From contig NZ_QDKQ01000034.1 of the NCBI RefSeq assembly GCF_003116815.1, positions 62,001 to 126,000 of the forward strand: a DNA stretch of 64,000 nucleotides. The letters run 5' to 3'. Under the pieces are notes generated by a model. The model did no database searches. It worked only from the letters and a program-made list of their open reading frames with translations, and was not told the origin of the DNA. Source of the DNA: Caulobacter endophyticus (GTDB lineage Bacteria; Pseudomonadota; Alphaproteobacteria; Caulobacterales; Caulobacteraceae). A program made the position numbers and the translations under genes. Below are positions 16,606 to 28,321 of this stretch, one piece after another; within the stretch, counting starts at the first letter, position 1, and each line of letters begins with the position of its first letter.

Positions 16606-17352
16606 ATGTCCTCAGCCATCTATCCCAGCCTCAAGGGCAAGCGCGTCGTCGTCACCGGCGGCGGCTCCGGCATCGGCGCCGGCCTGACCACCGCCTTCGC
16701 CAACCAGGGCGCCGAGGTGATCTTCGTCGACATCGCCGTCGAGGATTCGGAAAGCCTGGTCGCCGAGCTCGCCGGCTCGGCCATCAAGCCGGTGTTCAAG
16801 CCGATCGACCTGACCGACCTCGACGCGGTGAAGGCCTTCTTCGCCGAAATCGGCCCCATTGACGTGCTGGTCAACAACGCCGGCAACGACGACCGTCACA
16901 GCCTGGCCGAGGTGACCCCGGCCTACTGGGACAACCGCATGAACGTGAACCTGCGCCACATGCTGTTCTGCGCCCAGGCCGCGGCCCCGGGCATGAAGCA
17001 GCGCGGCGGCGGCGCGATCATCAACTTCGGCTCGATCAGCTGGCACCTGGGTCTCGAAGAGCTGGTGCTGTACGAAACCGCCAAGGCCGGCATCGAGGGC
17101 ATGACCCGCGCCCTGGCCCGCGAGCTGGGCCCCGACGACATCCGTGTCACCTGCGTGGTGCCCGGCAACGTCAAGACCAAGCGCCAGGAGAAGTGGTACA
17201 CGCCGGAGGGCGAGGCCGAGATCGTCAAGGCCCAATGCCTGAAGGGCCGCATCCTGCCGGCCAACGTCGCCTCGCTGGTGCTGTTCCTGGCCTCGGACGA
17301 CGGCAATCTCTGCACCGGCCACGAATACTGGATCGACGCCGGCTGGCGTTGA
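16606..17352 (+). CDS. xylB: D-xylose 1-dehydrogenase (NAD+), SDR family
   Basis: A 248-residue short-chain dehydrogenase that oxidises D-xylose to D-xylonolactone. Cofactor motif TGGGSGIGAG at 17-26, the acidic end of strand 2 at Asp42 (IFVDIA) favouring NAD+, NNAG at 90-93, and catalytic residues Ser143/Ser145 region, Tyr156 and Lys160 (YETAK). The sequence is close throughout to C. crescentus XylB, including RQEKWYTPEGEAEIV and the C-terminal HEYWIDAGWR. It lies 30 bp after xylX and is followed by an intergenic repeat before xylC. Confidence 0.95.
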   Translation: MSSAIYPSLKGKRVVVTGGGSGIGAGLTTAFANQGAEVIFVDIAVEDSESLVAELAGSAIKPVFKPIDLTDLDAVKAFFAEIGPIDVLVNNAGNDDRHSLAEVTPAYWDNRMNVNLRHMLFCAQAAAPGMKQRGGGAIINFGSISWHLGLEELVLYETAKAGIEGMTRALARELGPDDIRVTCVVPGNVKTKRQEKWYTPEGEAEIVKAQCLKGRILPANVASLVLFLASDDGNLCTGHEYWIDAGWR

Positions 17353-17361
17353 CGTGAACCA

Positions 17362-20124
<2,763 letters not shown>

Positions 20125-20137
20125 AAGCCGCGCTGCG

Positions 20138-20229
20138 GACCTCGCCCTTCGACGAGCTCAGGGTGAGGTCCTTCTGAACCGCCGATCAGGTCGCGAACCT
20201 CATCCTGAGCTTGTCGAAGGACGAGGTTC
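20138..20229. repeat. Pair of hairpin repeats between xylD and xynB
   Basis: Two hairpin units face each other: 20138-20170 (GACCTC...GAGGTC ends, CCCTTCGACGAGCTCAGGG inside) and 20195-20229 (GAACCTC...GAGGTTC ends, TCCTGAGCTTGTCGAAGGA inside). The core TGAGCTTGTCGAAGG is a very widespread proteobacterial intergenic repeat. It lies within the xyl operon. Confidence 0.85.
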
Positions 20230-20271
20230 TCACACTCCCCTCCGCGAGGGGAAAGGAAAGGAAGCTCCCAG

Positions 20272-21840
20272 ATGTTCTCGCGCCGCCGCCTGATGGCCAC
20301 GATCGCCAGCCTGACAGCGCTGCCTGCCCTGCCCGCCTTCGCCGCGGAGCAGAAGCGCGTCATCGCGCTCGACCTCGCCAAGGCGACGGCGCCCGTCGAC
20401 CGCTTCTTCGACCTCTCCATCGGCTCGGACTATCCCGGCACCCTGCTGCGCGAGGACAGCCTGGCCCAGCTGAAGACGGCGTCCGACGAGCTGAAGTTCC
20501 GTTACATCCGCTTCCACGCCATCTTCCACGACGTGCTGGGCACGGTGAAGAAGGGTCCCGACGGCAAGATTGTCTACGACTGGACGAAGCTCGACCAGCT
20601 CTACGACCACCTGCTGGCCATGGGCCTCAAGCCCTTCATCGAACTGGGTTTCACGCCCGAGGCCATGAAGACCTCGGACCTGACGATCTTCTGGTGGAAG
20701 GGCAACACCTCCCACCCGCAGTTTACGCCATGGGCGCACCTGATCGACGCCTTCGTGACGCACCTGCGCAAGCGCTACGGCGAGGCCGAGGTGCGCACCT
20801 GGTTCTTCGAGGTCTGGAACGAGCCCAATCTCGACGGCTTCTGGGAGAAGGCGGATCAAAAGGTCTATTTCGACCTCTACGCCCTCACGTCCAAGACCAT
20901 CAAGGCGATCGACCCCACCTTGCGGGTCGGCGGTCCGGCCACGGCCGGCGCGGCCTGGGTTCCGGAATTCCTGGCCTATTGCAAGGCCAAGGGCGCGGCG
21001 GTCGACTTCGTCACCACCCACACCTACGGCGTCGAGGGCGGCTTCCTCGACGAGAACGGCAAGGAAGACACCAAGCTGTCGGCCAATCCCGACGCCGTCA
21101 TCGGCGACGTGCGCAAGGTGCGCGCCGAGATCGAGGCCTCGGCCTTCCCCGGCCTGCCGCTCTACTTCACCGAATGGAGCACCAGCTACACGCCGCGCGA
21201 CCCGGTGCACGACAGCTATCACAGCGCCGCCTACATCCTGGCCAAGCTGAAGGGCGTCAAAGGCATCGTGCAGGGCATGAGCTACTGGACCTACAGCGAT
21301 CTCTTCGAAGAGCCCGGCCCGCCCACCGCGCCGTTCCAGGGCGGCTTTGGCCTGATGAATCCGGAGGGTGTCCGCAAACCCTCGTGGTTCGCCTACAAGT
21401 ACCTGGCGGCGCTGCGTGGCAAGGAAGTTCCGTCTACGGATAATAGCGTCCTGGCCTCGGTGGACGGCGGCAAGATCGCGGCCCTGGTCTGGGACTTCAC
21501 CCAGCCTGTGCAGCCGACCAGCAACCGCTCCTACTTCACCAAGGTCCAGCCCGCAGCCGACGCGCCCGGCGCGGCCCTGAGCGTCGCCGGCCTGAAGCCC
21601 GGCCGCTATAGCCTGAAGACCCGGCGCACCGGCTTCCGCGCCAACGATGCCTACACGGCCTATATCGAACTAGGCATGCCGCAGAAGCTTACCGCCGACC
21701 AGATCGACAAGCTCCAGGCCCTCACCGCCGACAAGCCCGAGATCGATCGCACGATCACCGTCGGCAAGGACGGCGTGGCGAAGGTCGACTTCGCCCTGCG
21801 CCAGAACGACTTGGTGCTGGTGACGCTGGAGCGGGCCTGA
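20272..21840 (+). CDS. xynB: Beta-xylosidase, glycoside hydrolase family 39
   Basis: A 522-residue GH39 retaining beta-xylosidase that releases xylose from xylo-oligosaccharides. A short leader with FSRRRLMATIAS...FAA-EQ (1-25) indicates export. The TIM barrel shows the acid/base in EVWNEPNLDGFW (Glu184) and the nucleophile in LYFTEWSTS (Glu301); IRFHAIFHD and THTYGVEGGF are family motifs. A C-terminal beta domain follows from about 400. It is downstream of xylD, separated by a 147-bp repeat-bearing gap, so it likely belongs to the xylose-induced operon. Start ATG 20272 has GGAAGC upstream. Confidence 0.93.
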   Translation: MFSRRRLMATIASLTALPALPAFAAEQKRVIALDLAKATAPVDRFFDLSIGSDYPGTLLREDSLAQLKTASDELKFRYIRFHAIFHDVLGTVKKGPDGKIVYDWTKLDQLYDHLLAMGLKPFIELGFTPEAMKTSDLTIFWWKGNTSHPQFTPWAHLIDAFVTHLRKRYGEAEVRTWFFEVWNEPNLDGFWEKADQKVYFDLYALTSKTIKAIDPTLRVGGPATAGAAWVPEFLAYCKAKGAAVDFVTTHTYGVEGGFLDENGKEDTKLSANPDAVIGDVRKVRAEIEASAFPGLPLYFTEWSTSYTPRDPVHDSYHSAAYILAKLKGVKGIVQGMSYWTYSDLFEEPGPPTAPFQGGFGLMNPEGVRKPSWFAYKYLAALRGKEVPSTDNSVLASVDGGKIAALVWDFTQPVQPTSNRSYFTKVQPAADAPGAALSVAGLKPGRYSLKTRRTGFRANDAYTAYIELGMPQKLTADQIDKLQALTADKPEIDRTITVGKDGVAKVDFALRQNDLVLVTLERA

Positions 21841-21904
21841 CCCTTTACCGCAACTTCCGCCGCCCCTCGCCGGATGCTATGCGACGGCAACTGGAGGGGG
21901 ATCC

Positions 21905-22933
21905 TTGACGTTCAAATCAGCTATCGCGGGCGCCATGCTGCTCTGCATGGCGTCCAGCGCCGCGGCCGAGCCGGAGAACCTGGGCATCGAGAGCGCGAAG
22001 ATCGCGGCCGAGCTTCATCGGATCTGCCCCCGCGATCCGGCCTCTGAGGCCGACGTCGTCCGCGCCTTGGAGGCCACGGGCGCCAGGCGACCGAACCTGT
22101 CCATCAAGCTTCTGGAAGCGTCTCACGCCGCGCCCGACGACCTGGTCCCCGCCGCCGCCCTGACCAGGAGCGACACCCACTGGGTCTATGAGAGCCCGGA
22201 CGGCTGGGTGGCCCTGGCCAATATCCGCACCACCGAGCGCGATGGCCGACGCGAGATTCGCTGTAAGGTTCAGATGACCTCGGACGAGGACCATGCGCTG
22301 TTCGCCGGGGTCCTGCAGCACGCCGCCCGCTCGGTCGCGCAGGAGCGCGTGATGGCCGACGGCGTCAAGGTCGACGTCTTCCGCATCGCGGGGTCGGCCA
22401 ACGCCTACTATGTGCTTTGGCGCGACCTGCCGCCGATCGCTCCTGGCTCGGCGCCGGCCCTGGTCATCGAGTACGTGGTGCGGACCGGCCCGCCCTCGCC
22501 GCCCGCCGTCTCGCCCGAAGCGCTGTTCCTGTCGCGGCTCTGGGACTATTGCCCGGCGGCGGGCCCGCAGGCGACGGCCCAGCGTGTCGCCCGCACGCCG
22601 AACGCGCGCGCCAATCCCAAGGTCACGGGTGTCGGCTGGATCATCGCCGGGGCCCCCGAATGGCGGCTGAAGACCCGCACCGGCAAGCTTCCCACCGGCC
22701 CGGCCGAAGAATGCTCGATCTCGACCTACGGACTCCACGAGCCCGAACTCGCAGCCCTGCTGGCCAAGGCGCCTGGCTTCACCCTGCGCACCGCGCGAAA
22801 CAGCCAGGACGGCTATGTCCGCACCTACCGCAATCCCGCCGGCGAGATGCTGCTGTTCCATGCGCCCGACGGCCCGGACGATCCGTTCAAGACCTACACG
22901 CTGTCGCTGATACGGGGCGTGCCGCTGCTCTAG
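21905..22933 (+). CDS. Exported protein of unknown function
   Basis: A 342-residue protein I do not recognise. It has a Sec signal (AIAGAMLLCMASSAAA-EP, cleavage near residue 22) and two weakly similar halves, each containing a conserved Cys (RICPRDP, near 41; WDYCPAAG, near 219) and a Pro-rich middle (TGPPSPPAVSPEALFL); REIRCKVQ and EECSIST provide two more Cys, so disulfides are possible. The start is TTG 21905 with a strong GGAGGGGG 6 nt upstream; ATG 21935 would lose part of the signal. It stands alone between xynB and corA. Confidence 0.7.
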   Translation: MTFKSAIAGAMLLCMASSAAAEPENLGIESAKIAAELHRICPRDPASEADVVRALEATGARRPNLSIKLLEASHAAPDDLVPAAALTRSDTHWVYESPDGWVALANIRTTERDGRREIRCKVQMTSDEDHALFAGVLQHAARSVAQERVMADGVKVDVFRIAGSANAYYVLWRDLPPIAPGSAPALVIEYVVRTGPPSPPAVSPEALFLSRLWDYCPAAGPQATAQRVARTPNARANPKVTGVGWIIAGAPEWRLKTRTGKLPTGPAEECSISTYGLHEPELAALLAKAPGFTLRTARNSQDGYVRTYRNPAGEMLLFHAPDGPDDPFKTYTLSLIRGVPLL

Positions 22934-23002
22934 ACCCCGCGTTGCTCCCTTGCTCTCACCGCGCCTTCACGCCATCTGCGGACCTGCAACTCAGGAGCGC
23001 TC

Positions 23003-23971
23003 ATGAGCGTCGTCGCCGCCTATGCCTATGTCGACGGAAAGCGTGCGCGGGAGATCCGGCTCGACGATCCGGAAAGCCTGGCGCCGCGCGACGGCGAGTT
23101 TCTGTGGATCGGCCTCGTGGATCCCAGCGAGGCGGAACTGCGCGTCCTGCAGGAGCGGTTCGAGCTGCACCCGCTGGCCGTCGAGGACGCCCTGCACGCG
23201 CGGCAGATGCCCAAGGTCGACGTCTATGGCGGCCAGCTGTTCGTCGTCGCCAAGACCGCCCAGATGGTCGAAGGCCGCATCGTCTTCGGCGAGACCGACA
23301 TCTTCGTGGGTCCCCGCTTCCTGATCAGCGTGCGCCACGGCTCGGCGCGGGCCCACCTGGAGCTGCGCGCCCACCTGGAGGCTTCGCCCGCCCTGCTGGC
23401 CCACGGCGGCGACTACGTGCTGCATGCGGTGCTCGACTTCATCGTCGACGGCTACCTGCCGGTGGTCGACGCCATCGAGGAGGAGCTGGCGGAAATGGAG
23501 CGGCGGGCGCTGGACGCCTTCCTCAGCCGCGCCGAGATCACGCGCCTGTTCACCCTGCGCCGCGAACTGACCAAGTTCCTGCGGCTGCTCGGCCCCATGG
23601 CCCAGGTCGCAGGCTATCTGGAGCACCACGAGACGCCGTGCATCGACGCGGAGGTGAAGCCCTATTTCCGCGACATCCGCGACCACATCGCCCGCGTCGA
23701 CCTGCTGATCGCGGGCCTGGGCGAGGTGCTCAATTCGGTGTTTGAGGTCAGCTCGCTGCTGGAGCAGCAGCGCCAGGGCGTCATCACCCGCCAGCTGGCC
23801 GCCTGGGCCGCCATCCTGGCCGTGCCCACCGCCGTCGCCGGCGTCTACGGCATGAACTTCGAGCACATGCCGGAACTGAAGTGGACGTTCGGCTATCCGC
23901 TGGTCCTGGGCTTGATCGTGGTGGTCTGCCTGGTGCTGCGCCACCGGTTCAAGAAGGCCGGGTGGCTTTAA
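23003..23971 (+). CDS. corA: CorA family divalent cation (Mg2+) transporter
   Basis: A 322-residue CorA protein: a cytoplasmic alpha/beta N-terminal domain (1-150), a long helical stalk, and two C-terminal membrane helices (about 265-281 and 297-314). The signature GMN is at 283-285 in VYGMNFEHMPEL, followed by the usual acidic periplasmic loop. It forms pentameric channels for Mg2+, Co2+ or Ni2+. It is a single gene flanked downstream by a repeat. Confidence 0.93.
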   Translation: MSVVAAYAYVDGKRAREIRLDDPESLAPRDGEFLWIGLVDPSEAELRVLQERFELHPLAVEDALHARQMPKVDVYGGQLFVVAKTAQMVEGRIVFGETDIFVGPRFLISVRHGSARAHLELRAHLEASPALLAHGGDYVLHAVLDFIVDGYLPVVDAIEEELAEMERRALDAFLSRAEITRLFTLRRELTKFLRLLGPMAQVAGYLEHHETPCIDAEVKPYFRDIRDHIARVDLLIAGLGEVLNSVFEVSSLLEQQRQGVITRQLAAWAAILAVPTAVAGVYGMNFEHMPELKWTFGYPLVLGLIVVVCLVLRHRFKKAGWL

Positions 23972-23977
23972 CGAGAT

Positions 23978-24091
23978 GCTCCCCCTGAAGGGGGAGCTGT
24001 CGCGGAGCGACTGAAGGGGAAGTTGTTTCGGCGCTCAGAGGCCGCTTCCCCCTCCGGCCCTTCGGGCCACCTCCCCCTTCAGGGGGAGGGT
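23978..24091. repeat. GC-rich palindromic intergenic repeat
   Basis: The left end GCTCCCCCTGAAGGGGGAGC (23978-23997) is a perfect hairpin; the right end CCTCCCCCTTCAGGGGGAGG is another; between them is GGCCCTTCGGGCC. It lies between the convergent stops of corA and the TonB receptor and could terminate both. Confidence 0.85.
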
Positions 24092-24101
24092 CTTCAGGCG
24101 A

Positions 24102-26291
24102 TCACCCCCCGACCGCGCCCGAGCCGAAGTCGAACTGTTCCGGACGTGGCTTGCCGCCGCCGAAGTTCCAGGTGAAGCCGAAGAACACCGCCCGCACATT
24201 GGCCGTGCGCAGGGTCACGTCCTTGAGGGTCGCGGTGTCGGTGACAGCCTTGTCCTCGAAGCTGTCCAGGGCGTCCTGCACGGTGACGACGAACGACAGC
24301 TTGTCGTTGACCTTCCGGCGATAGCCCAGATTGACCATCTGGAACGGCTCGCGATGGCCCTGCGGCGTCAGGCGCTTGCCCGAGGTGAAGGCGTTGATCT
24401 GGAAGAAGTCCTTAGGGGTGGCCTGCCAGTTCAGGTTGGCGCGGCCCGACAGGGCGGTGGCCGAACGCTTGCCGGAGAAGCCGAGGTTGGTGGCGTCGAT
24501 CTCGTTCCAGAAGGCGTTGGCGCTGACGTTGTAGGTGATCTTCGGCGTCAGGCGGCCGTTGGCCACCAGTTCCAGGCCGCCGTTGCGGCTGTTGCCGAGG
24601 TTTTCGCGCGTGGTCATCAGCACGCCGCCGCCCTGGTCACGGACCACATCGGTCACCACGCCGTCGCTGGTGCGGTAGTAGGCCGTGGCCAGATAGTAGG
24701 CCGGCCCCTTGCGGTACTGCCAGCCCAGCTCGAACGAGTCGGTGACCTGCGGCTTGAGGAAGGGGTTGCCGGCCCGATAGTTCTGAGGGTCCTGATACAC
24801 CGGATAGGGGTTGAGGTCCTGCACCTGCGGGCGCTGGACACGGCGGCTGTAGCTGCCCTTGAGGCTGTTGTTCTCGCTGATCGTGTAGCCCAGGTGCAGG
24901 CTCGGATAGACCTTGAAGTAGTCGTTCTCGAAGGTCTGGCCTCCGGTAACCTGGTCGCCGTTGATCTGCACCTGCTCGGCGCGCAGGCCGCCCTGGGCGG
25001 TGAAGTCGCCGAACGCCTTCTCGTAGGTGACGTAGCCGGCATAGACGTCCTGGTCGAACAGGAAGCGGTTGGTGCGCGCGACATCGACCGACAGCGTGCT
25101 CCAGGAGTCGCCCCGGGCGGCGTGGTTGTCGTAGTCGTTCCGCACCCACTCGAAATCGAGACCGGTCTTCAGCGTGCCGCCCGCGACGCCCGGCCGGACG
25201 TAGTCGGTCTTGAAGTTGCTGCGCTTCTGCTTGGCGCCAAAGCCGAACCGCTCATACAGGTCGCTGCCGGCGGGGTAATCGTTGATGGCGTCGGCGTCGC
25301 GCGAGAAGTCGGTCTGCTCGTACTCCAGGTGCGCGGTCAGCTGGTGCTCGGCGCCCTTGAACTGGTGACGCCAGTCGGCGCTGACGCCGGTGTTGTCGCG
25401 CTTCATCGCCGCGTCGGTGGATCGCACATAGTCGTAGACCAGGCCGCTGTTGACGTAGCTTTCCTCGCCCGTGGTGTCGAACCGCATGCGGCGGTGGCGA
25501 ACCTCGCCGCTCAGGCGGTCCTTGGGCGTGAGGTCGTAGTCGACGCCGCCCCGCAGGTTGACCATGTCGCCTTCGTTCTCGAAGGCGCCGTCCTGGCTGC
25601 TGGCGCCGATGTAGGTCCGCCGCTCGATCGACTGCCAGGCCTTCTGCTGTTCGTGGCGGAAGCCGGCGTCGCCCGACAGGGTCAGCTTGCCGTTGACGTA
25701 GTTGCCGCTGACGCCGCCGTTGTAGCGGCCGTCGGTGCTGGCGTTGGCCCGCAGCGTGCCGGTGGCGCCCGGCTTGCGGGTCTGCTTGGTGACCAGGTTG
25801 ATGATCCCGGCCGTGCCGTCGGGACGGAAGGCGGCCGACGGGTTGGTCATCACCTCGACGCGGTCGATCTGGTCGGCCGGCATGGCCTGCAGGGCGTCGC
25901 CGCGGCCGTCGCCGTTGAACATGCCCGACGGCTTGCCGTCGATGAGGATGGTGACGTTGCTGTCGCCACGCAGGCTGACATTGCCCTGCACGTCGACCTC
26001 GACCGAGGGGATGTTGCGCAGGGCGTCGGCGATCGAGCCGGTGCGGGCCGACAGGTCGTTTGAGACGCTGTAGCTGCGGCGGTCGATCGAACTGCGCATG
26101 GCCGTGCTGTCGCCGGTGACGGTCACGCCCTCGACGGCGGCCGGCGCAGTCTTCGGGGCGGCGGCCGGACCGCCCTGGGCGGGCGCCTGAGCGGTCGTCT
26201 GGGCGGCCGTCTGGGCGGCCGTCTGGGCCAGGGCCAGGCAGGGCGTCGCGACGATGGCGGCGGCGGAGAAAAGGATGGTCTTCAGGCGCAA
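24102..26291 (-). CDS. TonB-dependent outer-membrane receptor, saccharide-type
   Basis: A 729-residue outer-membrane receptor. I choose TTG 26291 because GGGGGA lies just upstream and a clean Sec signal follows (ILFSAAAIVATPCLALAQ); longer in-frame starts would run through the operator region. The mature N-terminus has an Ala/Gln-rich AAQT repeat, then a plug domain (YSVSNDLSARTGSIADALRN, SLRGDSNVTILIDGKPSGMF, RVEVMTNPSAAFRPDGTAG) and a 22-strand-type barrel ending GSGAVGG rather than in Phe, as in the OMP_b-brl_3 group. It is divergent from xylE, which suggests uptake of xylo-oligosaccharides; the substrate is inferred. Confidence 0.88.
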   Translation of the reverse strand: MRLKTILFSAAAIVATPCLALAQTAAQTAAQTTAQAPAQGGPAAAPKTAPAAVEGVTVTGDSTAMRSSIDRRSYSVSNDLSARTGSIADALRNIPSVEVDVQGNVSLRGDSNVTILIDGKPSGMFNGDGRGDALQAMPADQIDRVEVMTNPSAAFRPDGTAGIINLVTKQTRKPGATGTLRANASTDGRYNGGVSGNYVNGKLTLSGDAGFRHEQQKAWQSIERRTYIGASSQDGAFENEGDMVNLRGGVDYDLTPKDRLSGEVRHRRMRFDTTGEESYVNSGLVYDYVRSTDAAMKRDNTGVSADWRHQFKGAEHQLTAHLEYEQTDFSRDADAINDYPAGSDLYERFGFGAKQKRSNFKTDYVRPGVAGGTLKTGLDFEWVRNDYDNHAARGDSWSTLSVDVARTNRFLFDQDVYAGYVTYEKAFGDFTAQGGLRAEQVQINGDQVTGGQTFENDYFKVYPSLHLGYTISENNSLKGSYSRRVQRPQVQDLNPYPVYQDPQNYRAGNPFLKPQVTDSFELGWQYRKGPAYYLATAYYRTSDGVVTDVVRDQGGGVLMTTRENLGNSRNGGLELVANGRLTPKITYNVSANAFWNEIDATNLGFSGKRSATALSGRANLNWQATPKDFFQINAFTSGKRLTPQGHREPFQMVNLGYRRKVNDKLSFVVTVQDALDSFEDKAVTDTATLKDVTLRTANVRAVFFGFTWNFGGGKPRPEQFDFGSGAVGG

Positions 26292-26483
26292 GGCGCGTCC
26301 CCCGAGGCAGGCTCGTCGAGGCGCCGCGAGCGGACGGTCCGCGCTGGTCTCGACCTCCAGCGGTAAAGCGCGGCCGGCTTTCCGGGGCAAATTTCTTTTC
26401 GGCAATGTTGCAGTGGCGCCGCCGAGCGTGGCGCCGGCGCAACGGGTGAACCCGCTCGCCCACCCTGTGCTTAGCCCACCCGA

Positions 26484-26497
26484 TGACAACGTTGCCA
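26484..26497. promoter_or_regulatory. LacI-type operator, ACGTT class (TGACAACGTTGCCA)
   Basis: One base from the perfect palindrome TGACAACGTTGTCA. It lies in the 400-bp divergent region between the TonB receptor and xylE. On the minus strand it overlaps a possible -35, with a Caulobacter-like -10 (GCTAAGCA) about 17 nt downstream, pointing to control of the receptor gene. The rest of the region holds one further operator (26592) and the sequence CCTGACACTAT (26522), also found before the GH3 gene at 1535. Confidence 0.65.
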
Positions 26498-26591
26498 TCG
26501 CCTCTTGCGAGCGCCGCCGGACCTGACACTATCGGCCCGACGAAGCGACGGCGGTCATGGCGGAATCCCGCAAAAACGGCCGCTTGCGCGC

Positions 26592-26605
26592 TGATACCGG
26601 TAACA
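26592..26605. promoter_or_regulatory. LacI-type operator, CCGGT class (TGATACCGGTAACA)
   Basis: A near-perfect palindrome (TGWTA-CCGG-TAACA) about 87 bp upstream of the xylE GTG start. It matches the class found before the GH3 gene (1624) and GH43 (28351, 28386). Confidence 0.7.
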
Positions 26606-26691
26606 TTAAGGTCGCCGGCAACAGGGTCCCTTTCGGGGGCGCGTTAGGGATCAAATCAGGCCCTCCAAGGGGGCCATCGGGGAGGACTCCA

Positions 26692-28128
26692 GTGGCATCA
26701 GTTTCCAGCGCCGGGCCGAGCGCCGGCATGAGCGCCGACGGCGCTAAGGTGAACATGGCCTTCGTCGCCGCCATCGTGGCCGTGGCCACCATCGGCGGCT
26801 TCATGTTCGGCTACGACAGCGGCGTCATCAACGGCACGCAGGAAGGCCTCAACAGCGCTTTCAAGCTGACCGAGTTCGGCACCGGCCTGAACGTGGCGGC
26901 CATCCTCATCGGCTGCGCCATCGGCGCCTTCGCCGCCGGCCGCCTGGCCGACGTCTGGGGCCGCCGCACCGTGATGATCATCTCGGCCCTGCTGTTCGTG
27001 ATCAGCGCCCTGGGCACGGGCGCGGCCCACACCTCGACCATCTTCGTGATCTTCCGCCTGATCGGCGGCCTGGGCGTCGGCGCCGCGAGCGTGCTGTGCC
27101 CGGTCTACATCTCGGAAGTGACCCCGGCGAACATCCGCGGCCGCCTGTCGTCGGTGCAGCAGATCATGATCATCACCGGCCTGACCGGCGCGTTCGTGGC
27201 CAACTACGTGCTGGCCCACACCGCCGGCAGCTCGACCGCCGACTTCTGGCTGGGCCTGCCAGCCTGGCGCTGGATGTTCTGGATGCAGGTGATCCCGGCC
27301 GGCGTGTTCTTCTTCGCCCTGCTGACCATCCCGGAAAGCCCGCGCTACCTCGTGGCCAAGGGTCAGGACGCCAAGGCCGAGGCCATCCTCTCGCGCCTGT
27401 TCGGCCCCGGCACGGGCGCGGCCAAGGTCGCCGAGATCCGCGCCTCGCTGAGCGCCGACCACAAGCCGAAGTTCTCCGACCTGCTCGACCCGGTGACCAG
27501 GAAGATCCGTCCGATCCTGTGGGCCGGCCTGGTCCTGGCCATCTTCCAGCAGTTCGTCGGCATCAACATCGTCTTCTACTACGGCTCGGTGCTGTGGCAG
27601 TCGGTGGGCTTCACCGAGGACGACAGCCTGAAGATCAACATCCTGTCGGGCGCCCTGTCGATCCTGGCGTGCCTGGCCGCCATCGCCCTGATCGACCGCA
27701 TCGGCCGCAAGCCGCTGCTGTTGATCGGCTCGGCCGGCATGGCCGTGACCCTGGGCATCCTGACCTGGTGCTTCTCGACCGCCACCACCGTCAACGGCGC
27801 CCTGCACCTGGACGGCAGCGTCGGCCCGATCGCCCTGGTCGCCGCCAACCTCTACGTGATCTTCTTCAACCTCTCCTGGGGTCCGGTCATGTGGGTGATG
27901 CTGGGCGAGATGTTCCCCAACCAGATGCGCGGTTCGGCCCTGGCTGTCGCCGGCTTCGCCCAGTGGATGGCCAATTTCGCGATCTCGTTCAGCTTCCCGG
28001 CCATGGCCAAGATGAGCCTGTCGGCGACCTACGGCTTCTACGCGGCCAGCGCCGTGGTCTCGTTCTTCCTCGTCCAGAAGCTGATCCACGAGACCCGCGG
28101 CAAGGAACTGGAAGCGATGGAGGGGTGA
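26692..28128 (+). CDS. xylE: MFS sugar:H+ symporter, xylose transporter
   Basis: A 478-residue sugar porter of the major facilitator superfamily with 12 membrane helices. Sugar-porter motifs are present: GGFMFGYDSGVINGTQEGL in helix 1, GRLADVWGRRTVM after helix 2, PVYISEVTPANIRGRLSS with QQ after helix 5, PESPRYLVAKGQDAKAEAIL in the central loop, IDRIGRKPLLLIGSAGM and WVMLGEMFPNQMRGSALA. I choose GTG 26692 (GGGGAGGA 5 nt upstream) because the longer frame from 26557 would include the operator. Position and operators indicate xylose uptake. Confidence 0.92.
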   Translation: MASVSSAGPSAGMSADGAKVNMAFVAAIVAVATIGGFMFGYDSGVINGTQEGLNSAFKLTEFGTGLNVAAILIGCAIGAFAAGRLADVWGRRTVMIISALLFVISALGTGAAHTSTIFVIFRLIGGLGVGAASVLCPVYISEVTPANIRGRLSSVQQIMIITGLTGAFVANYVLAHTAGSSTADFWLGLPAWRWMFWMQVIPAGVFFFALLTIPESPRYLVAKGQDAKAEAILSRLFGPGTGAAKVAEIRASLSADHKPKFSDLLDPVTRKIRPILWAGLVLAIFQQFVGINIVFYYGSVLWQSVGFTEDDSLKINILSGALSILACLAAIALIDRIGRKPLLLIGSAGMAVTLGILTWCFSTATTVNGALHLDGSVGPIALVAANLYVIFFNLSWGPVMWVMLGEMFPNQMRGSALAVAGFAQWMANFAISFSFPAMAKMSLSATYGFYAASAVVSFFLVQKLIHETRGKELEAMEG

Positions 28129-28136
28129 CCCTCAAA

Positions 28137-28262
28137 GAACCTCCCCCTGTGGGGAAGGCGACCACGAAGCGGTCGGTGGGGGAAGAAGGCCAGCGCCTAG
28201 GCGGCTGAAAACGTCTCCCCACCGTCGCCTTCGGCGACACCTCCCCCCACAGGGGGAGGTTC
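28137..28262. repeat. Palindromic intergenic repeat, 18-bp perfect arms
   Basis: GAACCTCCCCCTGTGGGG (28137-28154) and CCCCACAGGGGGAGGTTC (28245-28262) are perfect inverted arms; internal GTCGCCTTCGGCGAC forms a hairpin. It lies between xylE and its terminator. Confidence 0.85.
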
Positions 28263-28273
28263 CCAGATCCAGG

Positions 28274-28310
28274 AAACGCCCGGGCGCCCCGCTCCCGGGC
28301 GTTTTCTTTT
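28274..28310 (+). terminator. Rho-independent terminator after xylE
   Basis: AAACGCCCGGG (28274-28284) pairs perfectly with CCCGGGCGTTT (28294-28304), and the stem runs into TCTTTT. It isolates xylE from the GH43 promoter region. Confidence 0.9.
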
Positions 28311-28321
28311 GCCGACGCTTC

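Noticed and set aside
24354..26063. A 569-codon plus-strand frame opposite the TonB receptor
   Set aside because: Val/Ala/Gly-rich shadow with no domain; receptor plug and barrel motifs are clear on the other strand.
26197..26232. Three 12-bp tandem repeats (GTCTGGGCGGCC) considered as a possible CRISPR or regulatory array
   Set aside because: They encode the AAQT repeat just after the receptor signal peptide; there are no spacers.
26292..26498. Longer N-terminus for the TonB receptor from ATG 26498
   Set aside because: It would put about 69 non-signal residues before the signal peptide and cover the ACGTT operator.
26557..26691. Longer N-terminus for the XylE transporter from ATG 26557
   Set aside because: It would place the CCGGT operator inside the coding region and lacks a ribosome site; GTG 26692 has a strong one.
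26698..28089. A 463-codon minus-strand frame opposite xylE
   Set aside because: Very rich in Asp, Gln, Gly and His, typical of antisense of membrane-protein codons; xylE is certain.
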